From assembly GCA_934572445.1 (NCBI GenBank), contig CAKTLD010000034.1, positions 1-16,193 on the forward strand: a DNA stretch of 16,193 nt, written 5' to 3'. The position numbers and the translations under genes are program-made. This document shows positions 1 to 7,734 of the stretch, one piece after another. The notes beneath the pieces are model-generated. The model saw only the letters and a program-made list of their open reading frames with translations, was not told where the DNA came from and searched no databases. This DNA comes from an uncultured Oscillospiraceae bacterium (lineage in GTDB: Bacteria > Bacillota > Clostridia > Oscillospirales > Oscillospiraceae). Numbering within the stretch: position 1 is the first letter of the stretch; every line of letters begins with the position of its first letter.

Positions 1-417
1 ACCTTCGCCCAGAAGCTGCACATGAACCTCGCCATCGTCGATAAGCGCCGCCAGAAGGCCAACCAGTGCGAGGTCATGAACGTCATCGGCGACGTTGAGG
101 GCAAGGAGTGCATCCTCTTCGACGATATGGTCGATACCGCCGGCTCCCTCTGCAACGCCGCCAAGGCGCTCGTTGAGGTCGGCGGCGCGAAGAAGGTCTA
201 TGCCTGCGCGTCCCACGGCGTGCTCTCCGGCCCCGCGCTCGAGCGTCTGGAGAACAGCAACATCATCGAGCTCGCCCTGCTCGACACCATCCCCGCACCC
301 GTGGATGAGGCGACGCTGGCCAAGGCCCGCATCAAGTACCTGACCGTTGCGCCGATGTTCGCCGAGGCGATCGAGCGCACCTATCAGGAGATCTCCATCG
401 CGAAGCTGTTCAACTAA
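1..417 (+). CDS. prs: Ribose-phosphate pyrophosphokinase, C-terminal part (5' end outside window)
   Basis: Makes PRPP from ribose 5-phosphate and ATP in the cytoplasm, feeding purine, pyrimidine, histidine, tryptophan and NAD synthesis. The frame is open from base 1 to the TAA at 415-417, giving 138 visible residues of a family usually about 315 long, so only the C-terminal half is present. Family blocks are clear: LAIVDKRR, then VMNVIGDVEGKECILFDDM, where the DDMVDTAGS stretch (visible residues about 41-49) is the PRPP/ribose-phosphate binding loop, then GVLSGPALERL and the C-terminal VAPMFAEAI. The gene precedes pth and mfd, an order conserved in Firmicutes. No U-tract terminator follows it; a hairpin cluster does. 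Identification is secure; the true start cannot be seen. Confidence 0.97.
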   Translation, partial: TFAQKLHMNLAIVDKRRQKANQCEVMNVIGDVEGKECILFDDMVDTAGSLCNAAKALVEVGGAKKVYACASHGVLSGPALERLENSNIIELALLDTIPAPVDEATLAKARIKYLTVAPMFAEAIERTYQEISIAKLFN

Positions 418-423
418 AAATTT

Positions 424-573
424 GTTCCCCGCCGGGGACTGGAAAAAGCAGCGCAAGCGCTGCACGCAAAATAAGGGGGGTATTCTCTTTCTGAAGAGAA
501 TACCCCCCTTGTTCCGCGCCTGTGCGGAACAGGTACGACGAAACGCCGCCGCATAAATTGCGGTTGCAATTTA
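424..573. repeat. Hairpin cluster A between prs and pth
   Basis: Most of the 222-bp prs-pth gap is a row of inverted repeats. They are 424-439 (6 bp, one wobble), 448-463 (arms GCAGCGC and GCGCTGC), the long palindrome 473-510, 511-530 (arms GTTCCGC and GCGGAAC, 6-nt loop) and 554-573 (TAAATTGC and GCAATTTA around GGTT). A C9 run at 605-613 with a small CCCC/GGGG hairpin follows just before the pth ribosome binding site. None is followed by a T-run, so these are not ordinary terminators. Cluster B after the GntR gene repeats three of the units. A weak promoter-like pair, TTGCAA (564-569) and TACGCT (587-592) with 17-bp spacing, could serve pth but is not convincing. Confidence 0.75.
473..510. 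repeat. 17-bp perfect palindrome, copy A
   Basis: The left arm AAGGGGGGTATTCTCTT (473-489) is exactly complementary to 494-510 around a TCTG loop. The core TATTCTCTT/AAGAGAATA and the G-run/C-run flanks recur in the palindrome at 12442-12487. The unit looks like a dispersed REP- or MITE-like intergenic repeat. This is inferred from two copies only. Confidence 0.85.
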
Positions 574-639
574 CCGTCCGCCGTGTTACGCTGTTTCAAA
601 AGTACCCCCCCCCGCAGGGGACAAGCAAGGAGCAACCGC

Positions 640-1218
640 ATGTTTTTCAAGAAAAAAGGGCCGCCGGAATGGCTGCTCGTCTGCCTGGGCAACTACGGCA
701 GGCAGTACGAAAACACCCGCCACAACATCGGCTTTATGGCCGCGGAGCGGCTGATCGACAAGCGCGATCTCCGCTGCAACCGGCTGCGCTTCCGCGCGCT
801 CACCGAGGTCATTGAATTTGGCGGGGCGAGCGTGCTTCTGATGATGCCGCAGACCTACATGAACCTCTCCGGCGAGGCTGTGGGCGAGACGGCGCGCTTC
901 TATAAAATCCCCGCCGACCATGTCATCGTCATCTCCGACGACGTCTCCCTGCCCCTGGGCAAGATCCGCGTGCGCGGCAGCGGCAGCGCGGGCGGGCACA
1001 ACGGGCTCAAAAACATCATCGCCCATCTCGGCACCGACGCTTTCCCGCGCGTGAAGGTCGGCGTCGGCGCGCCGGAGCACGACCTTGTCGACTGGGTCAT
1101 CGGGCCGTTTACGGCGCAGGAACGCAAGGTGGTGGACGAGGCGCTCGACCGTGCGCTCGGCGCGGCGGAGTGCATCATCACGAGCGGCGTGAACGCCGCG
1201 CAGAACAAATTCAATTGA
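640..1218 (+). CDS. pth: Peptidyl-tRNA hydrolase
   Basis: Cytoplasmic esterase that frees tRNA from peptidyl-tRNA dropped by stalled ribosomes. The start chosen is ATG 640, 7 nt after AAGGAG (627-632); the open frame extends up to 583 but has no ribosome site there. The product is 192 residues, the usual family length. Catalytic and binding residues are visible: N18 in LGNYG, H28 in NTRHNIGF (catalytic His), N75 in QTYMNLSG, D100 in ISDDVSLPLG, and H120-N121 in GGHNGLKNI. The usual GNPG reads GNYG here, and the Lys that usually precedes P-x-T-Y-M-N is Met; both look tolerable. It lies between prs and mfd, as in Bacillus, where the same gene is called spoVC. Very secure. Confidence 0.97.
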   Translation: MFFKKKGPPEWLLVCLGNYGRQYENTRHNIGFMAAERLIDKRDLRCNRLRFRALTEVIEFGGASVLLMMPQTYMNLSGEAVGETARFYKIPADHVIVISDDVSLPLGKIRVRGSGSAGGHNGLKNIIAHLGTDAFPRVKVGVGAPEHDLVDWVIGPFTAQERKVVDEALDRALGAAECIITSGVNAAQNKFN

Positions 1219-1253
1219 GCACGGCACAAATTCACAATTCTTACATTTACTTT

Positions 1254-1334
1254 TTTCCTCCGGCGTGATATATTTGCCGGAGGAAATTCATTTGCTGTGT
1301 TGTGGGTACAGACACCCCCCTGCGGGGCAGTCTG
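1254..1334 (+). other. Hairpins in the pth-mfd gap (mfd leader)
   Basis: Two stem-loops lie in the 152-bp gap. The first has arms TTTCCTCCGGC (1254-1264) and GCCGGAGGAAA (1276-1286), an 11-bp perfect stem with an 11-nt loop; its 3' arm contains GGAGG, a Shine-Dalgarno-like sequence that would be hidden in the stem. The second, 1309-1334, pairs CAGAC with GTCTG and CCCC with GGGG around TGC. Neither is followed by a T-run. I saw no convincing promoter here, so mfd may be read through from pth or started from a non-obvious site. Confidence 0.5.
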
Positions 1335-1370
1335 CGCCCTTTTATGCGTTGCGGAGGGAGGGATACCGGT

Positions 1371-4300
1371 ATGGCGCAGGGAATGACGGAGCTGAACCGC
1401 GCGCTCGCGGCGCTGCCCGAGGTGCGCGAGCTGCTGCTCGATCTGGACGCGGGCCGCTGTCCCGCCGCGGTATCCGGCCTTTCGGGCGTACACCGCGCGC
1501 AGCTCGCCGCGGCCATCCGGCAGGAGACGCAGCGGCCGCTGCTCGTCGTCTGCGCGGATGAAAGCGAGGCAAGCCGCATGGCCGCCGACCTGAACGCCCT
1601 GCTGGGCGAAGAGGTGAGCGTGCTTTTCGCGCGCGAATGGCAGCTGCGTGACCGCGTGGCGGCCTCGCACGGCTGGGAGCAGCAGCGCATCGGCACGCTG
1701 TGCCGTCTGGCCCTCGGCGGGACAGCGCTTCTCGTCGCCACGGCGGACGCGCTGATGCAGCGCACGCTCCCGCCCGACACGCTGCGCGGCGCGGTGACGG
1801 AGGTCACGCTCGGCGCGCGCTTCGACCTGCGGGCGCTTTCCGTCAGGCTGACCGCAAGCGGCTACACGCGCGCCGAAACGGTCGAGGGTGTGGGCCAGTT
1901 CGCCCTGCGCGGCGGCATCCTTGATATCTGGTCGCCGCTGAGCGCGCCTGTGCGCGTCGAGTTTTTCGACGACGAGGTCGACGCAATGGGCGAATTCGAT
2001 GTGACGACCCAGCGCCGCACGCAGAACATCCAAAGGCTGACTGTGCTGCCCGCGGCAGAGGTGCTGCCCGCGCTGTCCGAGGGCGGGCAGAGCGCGATGC
2101 TCGCACGCATGGAGCACGCGGCGAAGCGCCTTGCGAAAAAGGCCGAGGACAGCCCCATCGTCCAAACACTGCGCAGCGACATCGAGCGGCTCTCGAATGA
2201 CCTGCCGCTCGGCGGCATGGACCGGTACCTGGCCGCGTGCTATCCCTCGGAGGTCAGCGCGCTCGACTATCTCGCGCCCGACACGCTGGCCGTCGTGAGC
2301 GACGGGATGCGCGTGCTGGAACGATGCAAAAACTACCACTGGGAGCTTTCCGAGGACATAAAGCCCCTGATCGAAGAGGGCGTTCTGTGCGGCGATTTTG
2401 CCGCGCTCGCGCTGAGCGAGGAGACGTTTGCCGCGCGGCTCGGCGATTTTGCGTCGGTGCTGCTCGATTCACTTCCGACCTCGCGCAATCTGCTCTCACC
2501 GAAAGCCATCCTCAGCATGAACGCGCGCTCGCTGCCGTCCTACGGCGGCAGTCTGGAGACCGCCGCGGGCGATATGGAACGGTATCTGGACGCCGGCTGC
2601 GGCGTGCTGGTACTCTGCGGCAATGAAACGCGCGCAAGAAACCTTCAGCGTCTGCTCGACGAGCGCGGGCTCCGCGCGCGGCTCGACCTGATGAACGAAC
2701 GCCTGCCCGCCCCGCGCGAGACCGTCATCGGCCTCGGCGCGCTGAGCGCCGGCAGCGAATATCCGCAGCTCAAGCTGGTCATATTGACAGAGGGCCAGCT
2801 GACCGCTCCCCTCTCCGGCAAGCGCGCGAAGGCGCGGCCAAAGAAGGAGACATCCGCGCGCGCCGCGCTGCGGTCCTATGAAGACCTTTCCCCCGGCGAC
2901 CTCGTGGTGCATGTGCATCACGGCATCGGCCGCTTTGCGGGCATTGAGCGCATGCGCGTGGACGGCGTGGACAAGGATTATATCAAGATCTGCTACGCGG
3001 GCAACGACAGTTTGTACGTCCCCGCGACGCAGCTCGACCTGGTGTCGAAATACATCGGCAGCCACGGCGAAGACGAGGACGGCCAGATACGCACGAAGCT
3101 CAGTAAGCTCGGCGGCACGGACTGGTCGCGCGCCAAGAGCAAGGCGCGCGCCGCGGCCAAGGACCTCGCCAAGGGGCTTATTGCGCTCTACGCCGAGCGC
3201 CAGCGCCGCCCGGGCTTCGCCTTCTCGCCCGACTCCCCGTGGCAGAAGGAGTTTGAAGACGCCTTCGACTATGAGGAGACCGACGACCAGCTGCGCGCCA
3301 TCGCCGAGATCAAGGCGGACATGGAACGGCGCACGCCGATGGACCGCCTGCTCTGCGGCGACGTCGGCTACGGCAAAACGGAGGTCGCGCTGCGCGCCGT
3401 GATGAAGTGCGTGCTCGACGGCAAGCAGGCGGCCATCTTAGTGCCGACCACCGTGCTCGCCCAGCAGCACTACGCGACGGCCATCAACCGCTTCCGCTCG
3501 TTTCCCGTGCGCATTGAAGTGCTTTCACGCTTCAAAACGCCGACGCAGAAGAAGCAGATCCTGCAGGACGCGGCGCAGGGAAAGATCGATCTTTTGATTG
3601 GTACGCACTCGCTGCTGCAAAAAAGCCTGCACTTTAAGGACCTCGGCCTTCTTGTCATCGACGAGGAGCAGCGCTTCGGCGTGACGCACAAGGAAAAGCT
3701 CAAGGAGCTCTCTCGTCAGGTGGACACACTGACGCTCTCGGCAACGCCCATCCCCCGCACGCTCAACATGGCGCTCTCAGGCATCCGCGATATGTCCACC
3801 ATCGAAATGCCGCCCGTCGACCGCCAGCCGGTGCAGACGTATGTGCTCGAGCACAGCTGGGGCGTCATCGCTGACGCTATCCGGCGCGAGCTCGCCCGCG
3901 GCGGGCAGGTCTACTACCTGCACAACCGCGTGGAGACCATCGACCGCTGCGCGGCCCAGCTCAAAAAGCTGCTCGGTGAGAACGTCGCCATCGGCGTGGC
4001 GCACGGCAAGATGGACGAAAAGGGTCTGTCCTCCGTGATGCAGCAGGTATCGGACGGGGAGCTTCAGGTGCTCGTCTGCACGACCATCATCGAAACGGGC
4101 ATCGACATTCCGAACGTCAACACCCTCATCATCGAGGACGCCGACCGCCTCGGCCTCGCCCAGCTGCATCAGATCCGCGGCCGCATCGGCCGCAGCGCGA
4201 GAAGAGCCTATGCCTACATGACCTACCGCGCGGGCAAGATCCTCACCGAGGTCGCCGCCAAGCGGCTGACCGCCATCCGCGAATACGCGGAGTTCGGCTC

Positions 4301-4931
4301 AGGCTTCCGCATCGCGATGCGCGACCTGGAAATTCGCGGCGCGGGCAATCTTTTGGGGCCTGAGCAGTCGGGCTATATGATGAGCGTCGGCTACGACATG
4401 TATTTGCAGCTTTTGGAAGAGGCCGTGCTCGAACAGCGCGGCGAAAAAGCCGTGCCTCGCACCGAGTGTTCGGCGGACCTGACGGTATCGGCCAATCTGC
4501 CGGAGACGTACATCCCCTCCGGCGAGCAGCGCATGGATATCTACCGCCGCATCGCGGCACTGCACACAGCGGAGCAGTCGCAGGAGCTGCTCGACGAACT
4601 CATCGACCGCTACGGCGAGCCGCCGCAGCCGGTGCTGAGACTCATCGACGTGGCGCTGCTGCGCGCGGAGGCGGAGCGCATCGGCGTGTGTGATATCACC
4701 CAGCGCGGCAGTGAGATCACCCTCACCTTTGCCGGAGCGGACGCCGTACCGGTAAGCGCGGTGATGCTTCTCTGCTCACTGCCGAAAAACAAGCGCCGCC
4801 TGACGCTCTCCGCCGGAGCGGAGCCAAAGCTTCTCCTGCGCCTCGCACCGAATGAGGACGCGCTCGACACGGCCTTAACGCTGGTCAACGACCTGCGTGT
4901 CAATAAGGAAGAAACAGAAAAGAAGGGGTAA
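1371..4931 (+). CDS. mfd: Transcription-repair coupling factor Mfd
   Basis: Double-stranded DNA translocase that pushes stalled RNA polymerase off template lesions and recruits UvrA for excision repair. The start at ATG 1371 follows GGAGGGAGGG (1353-1362) by 8 nt; GTG 1302 and ATG 1344 are in frame upstream but poorly placed. The product is 1186 residues, a normal full length. Domain order: N-terminal UvrB-like region (about 1-320); RNA-polymerase-interacting CarD-like domain (about 502-563, GDLVVHVHHGIGRFAGIERM); helicase lobe 1 with Walker A GDVGYGKT (663-670) and DEEQ box (764-767); TLSATPIPRTLNMA; lobe 2 with QIRGRIGRS; TRG-like motif with LEIRGAGNLLGPEQSG (about 984-999); C-terminal Mfd domain from about 1010. 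All key motifs are intact. It overlaps the ribosome site of the next gene, so the two are probably co-transcribed. Confidence 0.98.
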   Translation: MAQGMTELNRALAALPEVRELLLDLDAGRCPAAVSGLSGVHRAQLAAAIRQETQRPLLVVCADESEASRMAADLNALLGEEVSVLFAREWQLRDRVAASHGWEQQRIGTLCRLALGGTALLVATADALMQRTLPPDTLRGAVTEVTLGARFDLRALSVRLTASGYTRAETVEGVGQFALRGGILDIWSPLSAPVRVEFFDDEVDAMGEFDVTTQRRTQNIQRLTVLPAAEVLPALSEGGQSAMLARMEHAAKRLAKKAEDSPIVQTLRSDIERLSNDLPLGGMDRYLAACYPSEVSALDYLAPDTLAVVSDGMRVLERCKNYHWELSEDIKPLIEEGVLCGDFAALALSEETFAARLGDFASVLLDSLPTSRNLLSPKAILSMNARSLPSYGGSLETAAGDMERYLDAGCGVLVLCGNETRARNLQRLLDERGLRARLDLMNERLPAPRETVIGLGALSAGSEYPQLKLVILTEGQLTAPLSGKRAKARPKKETSARAALRSYEDLSPGDLVVHVHHGIGRFAGIERMRVDGVDKDYIKICYAGNDSLYVPATQLDLVSKYIGSHGEDEDGQIRTKLSKLGGTDWSRAKSKARAAAKDLAKGLIALYAERQRRPGFAFSPDSPWQKEFEDAFDYEETDDQLRAIAEIKADMERRTPMDRLLCGDVGYGKTEVALRAVMKCVLDGKQAAILVPTTVLAQQHYATAINRFRSFPVRIEVLSRFKTPTQKKQILQDAAQGKIDLLIGTHSLLQKSLHFKDLGLLVIDEEQRFGVTHKEKLKELSRQVDTLTLSATPIPRTLNMALSGIRDMSTIEMPPVDRQPVQTYVLEHSWGVIADAIRRELARGGQVYYLHNRVETIDRCAAQLKKLLGENVAIGVAHGKMDEKGLSSVMQQVSDGELQVLVCTTIIETGIDIPNVNTLIIEDADRLGLAQLHQIRGRIGRSARRAYAYMTYRAGKILTEVAAKRLTAIREYAEFGSGFRIAMRDLEIRGAGNLLGPEQSGYMMSVGYDMYLQLLEEAVLEQRGEKAVPRTECSADLTVSANLPETYIPSGEQRMDIYRRIAALHTAEQSQELLDELIDRYGEPPQPVLRLIDVALLRAEAERIGVCDITQRGSEITLTFAGADAVPVSAVMLLCSLPKNKRRLTLSAGAEPKLLLRLAPNEDALDTALTLVNDLRVNKEETEKKG

Positions 4932-4935
4932 TACC

Positions 4936-6057
4936 ATGCTGAAAAAACGGATCTTATCGTTCCTCGGCGCGGCGGCCATCACCGCGGCGCTCACCTTTGC
5001 GGTGGTCACGCTCTCCCCCGCGGGCGGCTTTTCCGCCGGCACGATGCAGGAGGGCATGACCTATGACGTATGCGGCGTTTCGCCCGACGCTGTTGTCGCC
5101 TCCGTGGACGGCAACGGCGCGAGTGCGGACCTTGTGGCCTACTGGATCGGCTACGACGCCTCGTACCTCAACAACTTCATGCAGTACTACACGGGCTCGG
5201 CGCTCGACTGGGACTATGTCCTCACCGACGGCGTAAGCGTGAGCGACTACGTCAAGCAGGATGTGCTCGCATCCGTCAAGCAGCAGCTGGTACTGGAAAA
5301 CATGGCTGAGACCTATGGCGCGCAGCTCACGGCTGATCAAAAGGACGCCATGGCCCAGAGCGATGCGGACTACATCGAGCAGTACGGCAGCGAGGAGGCC
5401 TACGAGGCTGAGATCGCCAAGCTCGGCATCCGCCGCGAGACCTATGACCGCATCCTCCGCACCAATTACCTCTATCAGAACCTCTATCTGCTCTACACGA
5501 CCGAGGGGAGCCCCCTCTACGCTTCGCAGGCGGATCTTGCCGTCTACGCCGCCGGTCAGGGCTACATCTCCGCCGATCACATCCTGCTGGCGACGAAGGA
5601 TCTGACCACAGGCGAAGCGCTGAGTGATGAGGAGATCGCCGCAAAGAAGGCACTGGCCGAGGAGATTGCCGCAAAGCTCAACGCCTACACCGGCGACGAT
5701 ATCGTCTCCTACTTTGCCTCTCTCGCCGACGAGTACAGCGAGGACACGGGCCGCGCGGCCTATCCCACAGGCTACACCTTCACCACCGGCTCGATGGTGC
5801 AGGAGTTCGAGGACGCGGCCTACGCCCTGGGCGAGGGTGAGATCAGCGGGATCGTGGAAAGCGAATTCGGCTACCATATCCTGCTGCGTCTGCCGCTGGA
5901 TGAGGCCGCCGCGGCTGAATCCGTGCGCGAGGACTATTTCAGCGATCTCATCACCGCCGAGATCGGCAAAGCCGAGATCGTGACGAGCGAGGAATACGAC
6001 AAGCTCGACGCGCGCAGCATCTACGAGGCCATTCTGGCCGCACAGGCACAGGGCTGA
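4936..6057 (+). CDS. Secreted parvulin-type peptidyl-prolyl isomerase (foldase, PrsA/SurA-like)
   Basis: Predicted extracytoplasmic chaperone that helps exported proteins fold by proline isomerisation. ATG 4936 lies 4 nt after the mfd stop, with GAAGGGG inside the mfd end as ribosome site. The product is 373 residues. It has an N-terminal KKR then a hydrophobic stretch (about 6-27), a signal peptide or anchor with no lipobox cysteine, unlike the Bacillus lipoprotein PrsA. A helical region (about 70-205) is followed by a parvulin domain (about 210-318): ISADHILLATKD, LADEYSEDTG, MVQEFEDAAYALGEGEIS and SEFGYHILL match the rotamase pattern. The usual GGDLG segment reads AAYPTGYTF. Cargo is unknown. 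The pairing with mfd is likely an operon of convenience, known in other Firmicutes. Confidence 0.85.
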   Translation: MLKKRILSFLGAAAITAALTFAVVTLSPAGGFSAGTMQEGMTYDVCGVSPDAVVASVDGNGASADLVAYWIGYDASYLNNFMQYYTGSALDWDYVLTDGVSVSDYVKQDVLASVKQQLVLENMAETYGAQLTADQKDAMAQSDADYIEQYGSEEAYEAEIAKLGIRRETYDRILRTNYLYQNLYLLYTTEGSPLYASQADLAVYAAGQGYISADHILLATKDLTTGEALSDEEIAAKKALAEEIAAKLNAYTGDDIVSYFASLADEYSEDTGRAAYPTGYTFTTGSMVQEFEDAAYALGEGEISGIVESEFGYHILLRLPLDEAAAAESVREDYFSDLITAEIGKAEIVTSEEYDKLDARSIYEAILAAQAQG

Positions 6058-6079
6058 TCGCCGCACGCAATGCTGCCAA

Positions 6080-6114
6080 AAAGGGCCATCCGCTGCCGGA
6101 GAGGGTGGCCCTTT
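6080..6114 (+). terminator. Stem-loop after the foldase gene, probable terminator with weak tail
   Basis: AAAGGGCCATCC (6080-6091) pairs with GGGTGGCCCTTT (6103-6114): 12 bp with one G-T wobble and an 11-nt loop, starting 22 nt after the stop codon. The following sequence GCCGTTATG is not a proper T-run, although the 3' arm itself ends in TTT. It probably ends the mfd-foldase transcript. Confidence 0.55.
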
Positions 6115-6175
6115 GCCGTTATGTCCTGCACGTCATGGGGCAAACGGGCAGCATGATGCAGTTTGTGCTGCATTT

Positions 6176-6193
6176 TTGTTAATTAGTTAACGA
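6176..6193. promoter_or_regulatory. Rex-box-like operator upstream of the thiolase gene
   Basis: TTGTTAATTAGTTAACGA matches the clostridial redox-repressor Rex consensus TTGTTAA-N4-TTAACAA at 13 of 14 fixed positions. It sits in the AT-rich gap before a thiolase gene, a known class of Rex target in butyrate producers. The site lies about 48 nt upstream of the -35 element, which is far for simple repression, so an additional upstream promoter or looping would be needed. Assignment is by motif and context only. Confidence 0.55.
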
Positions 6194-6241
6194 AATGAAA
6201 GAAATAAATCAAAATTTCACACATTTTTCATTACTTTGCAG

Positions 6242-6270
6242 TTGATTTTTCATTTTCCCCTGTGTATAAT
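6242..6270 (+). promoter_or_regulatory. Promoter of the thiolase gene
   Basis: TTGATT (6242-6247) and TATAAT (6265-6270) are separated by exactly 17 bp, and a TG lies three bases before the -10. The expected transcription start is near 6277, giving a leader of about 53 nt to ATG 6330. This is the only near-consensus promoter in the 272-bp gap. Confidence 0.8.
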
Positions 6271-6305
6271 CAAACTCGAAGAAAATCGGAACTTTCGTCC
6301 GGATC

Positions 6306-6315
6306 TACAAATGTT
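6306..6315. promoter_or_regulatory. BlaI-operator-like element in the thiolase leader
   Basis: TACAAATGTT is one base from the TACA-N2-TGTA core bound by BlaI/MecI repressors. The ten bases CTACAAATGT (6305-6314) are identical, on the opposite strand, to 7681-7690 in the promoter region of the BlaI-like gene downstream. It lies after the predicted transcription start and just before the ribosome site AAAGGAG, where a bound repressor would block elongation. Functional role is inferred. Confidence 0.4.
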
Positions 6316-6329
6316 AAAGGAGAAGTCAA

Positions 6330-7589
6330 ATGAAAGAATTGTACGTCGTCAACTGCTGCCGTACCGCTGTCGGTTCCTTCGGCGGTTCCCTCAAGAACAC
6401 CCCCGCCGCTGAGCTCGGCTCCATCGTTGTCAAGGAAGCCCTCAAGCGCGCGAACGTCGCTCCCGAGAACGTCGATGAAGTGATGTTCGGCTGCATCCTG
6501 ACCGCCGGTCTCGGCCAGAACGTCGCCCGTCAGGTCTGCGTCGGCGCGGGCCTTCCCTATTCCGTCCCCGCCTACACCGTCGGCATGGTCTGCGGCTCGG
6601 GCATGAAGTCCGTCATCGAGGCTGGCCGCGCCATCCTCGCCGGCGACGCTGACATCATCGTCTGCGGCGGCACCGAGAACATGAGCGCCGCTCCCTTCGC
6701 TTCCTTCGATGAGCGCTGGGGCGCTCGCATGGGCGACAAGAAGCTCGTCGACACCATGATCAAGGACGGCCTGTGGGATGCGTTCAACAACTACCACATG
6801 GGCACCACCGCCGAGAACATCTGCGATGTTTGGGGCATCACCCGCGAAGAGCTCGACGCCTTCGGCGCTGCCTCCCAGCAGAAGACCGAGGCCGCGCAGA
6901 AGGCCGGCCGTTTCGACGACGAGATCGTCCCCGTCCCCGTGAAGGTCAAGAAGGAGATCGTCGAGTTCAAGAAGGACGAGTTCCCCCGCGCCGGTTCCAC
7001 CGTCGAGGGTCTTGCCAAGCTGCGCGGCGCGTTCCCCGTCGGCCCCGAGGGCGTTGAGGACGAGATCGTCCACACCTTCGAGCCCACCGGCATCCACGAA
7101 GCCGATACCAAGAAGCACGTCCAGCGCGTCACCGCCGGTAACGCCTCCGGCATCAACGACGGCGCTGCCGCCATCGTCCTCGCTTCCGGCGAGGCCGTGA
7201 AGAAGTACAACCTCAAGCCCATGGCCAAGCTCGTCAGCTGGGGCCAGGGCGGCGTCGACCCGAAGATCATGGGCGTCGGCCCCGTGCCCGCTTCCCGTCA
7301 GGCCATGCAGAAGGCCGGCCTGACCATCGACGACATCGACCTCGTCGAGGCCAACGAGGCGTTTGCCGCGCAGTCCATTGCCGTCGCCCGTGAGCTCGGC
7401 TTCGACATGAGCAAGGTCAACGTCAACGGCGGCGCGATCTCCATCGGCCACCCCGTCGGCGCTTCCGGCGCTCGTATCATCGTCACCCTGCTGCACGAAA
7501 TGCTCAAGCGCCCCGACGCCAAGAAGGGTCTTGCCACCCTCTGCATCGGCGGCGGACAGGGCGTTGCCACGATCTTCGAGAAGTGCTGA
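6330..7589 (+). CDS. thlA: Acetyl-CoA C-acetyltransferase (thiolase)
   Basis: Condenses two acetyl-CoA to acetoacetyl-CoA (reversible), the entry step of the acetyl-CoA route to butyrate; cytoplasmic. ATG 6330 follows AAAGGAGAA (6316-6324). The product is 419 residues against about 392 for the family. Catalytic residues are present: C88 in VCGSGMKS (acyl-enzyme), NEAFAAQ, H374 in GHPVGASG and C405 in CIGGGQG. The surplus is one insertion of about 25 residues (about 236-266, rich in acidic residues and His) just before [15 protein letters not shown]. The position before the active Cys reads TVGMVCGSG where TVNxVCGSG is usual. Codon use is strongly biased to C-ending codons, suggesting high expression. 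It is monocistronic, with its own promoter and terminator. The other butyrate genes are not in the window, so a degradative role cannot be excluded. Confidence 0.92.
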   Translation: MKELYVVNCCRTAVGSFGGSLKNTPAAELGSIVVKEALKRANVAPENVDEVMFGCILTAGLGQNVARQVCVGAGLPYSVPAYTVGMVCGSGMKSVIEAGRAILAGDADIIVCGGTENMSAAPFASFDERWGARMGDKKLVDTMIKDGLWDAFNNYHMGTTAENICDVWGITREELDAFGAASQQKTEAAQKAGRFDDEIVPVPVKVKKEIVEFKKDEFPRAGSTVEGLAKLRGAFPVGPEGVEDEIVHTFEPTGIHEADTKKHVQRVTAGNASGINDGAAAIVLASGEAVKKYNLKPMAKLVSWGQGGVDPKIMGVGPVPASRQAMQKAGLTIDDIDLVEANEAFAAQSIAVARELGFDMSKVNVNGGAISIGHPVGASGARIIVTLLHEMLKRPDAKKGLATLCIGGGQGVATIFEKC

Positions 7590-7605
7590 GACACCGCTGA
7601 ACCTT

Positions 7606-7639
7606 AAAAAAGAAGACCTCTCCCGAGGTCTTCTTTTTT
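7606..7639 (+). terminator. Strong intrinsic terminator after the thiolase gene
   Basis: A-run plus GAAGACCTC (7606-7620) pairs perfectly with GAGGTCTTC plus T-run (7625-7639) around TCCC, a 9-bp core flanked by A6/T6. It ends 2 bp before the -35 element of the next promoter. Confidence 0.93.
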
Positions 7640-7641
7640 GC

Positions 7642-7670
7642 TTGACAAAGTACTACAAATATAGTATATA
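7642..7670 (+). promoter_or_regulatory. Promoter of the blaI-like/M56 operon
   Basis: Consensus TTGACA (7642-7647) and TATATA (7665-7670) with a 17-bp spacer; predicted start near 7677. A strong promoter of this type, overlapped by operator dyads, is the usual design for autorepressed BlaI/MecI operons. Confidence 0.85.
7651..7666. promoter_or_regulatory. BlaI/MecI-type operator 1
   Basis: TACTACAAATATAGTA is a 16-bp dyad (arms TACTA and TAGTA) resembling the TACTACA-type operators of staphylococcal mec and bla genes. It fills the spacer and overlaps the -10 element, so binding would block RNA polymerase. Confidence 0.7.
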
Positions 7671-7676
7671 TAAATC

Positions 7677-7692
7677 AACGACATTTGTAGTA
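7677..7692. promoter_or_regulatory. BlaI/MecI-type operator 2
   Basis: AACGACATTTGTAGTA contains an imperfect dyad (12 of 14 positions in 7678-7691) around the centre ACATTTGT. Read on the other strand it starts TACTACAAAT, the same ten bases as operator 1, so the two sites are inverted copies 26 bp apart centre to centre. It begins at the predicted transcription start. Confidence 0.65.
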
Positions 7693-7734
7693 TATCGCGC
7701 GATACCCGCGCGGGAGCACAAGGAGGACGCACGC

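Noticed and set aside
473..510. Palindrome as a rho-independent terminator of prs
   Set aside because: No T-run on either side; GTTCCGCG follows directly. Its relation to copy B fits a repeat better.
900..2339. Long minus-strand open frame opposite pth and mfd
   Set aside because: Shadow of high-GC coding sequence; the plus-strand genes have complete conserved domains and the minus product resembles no family.
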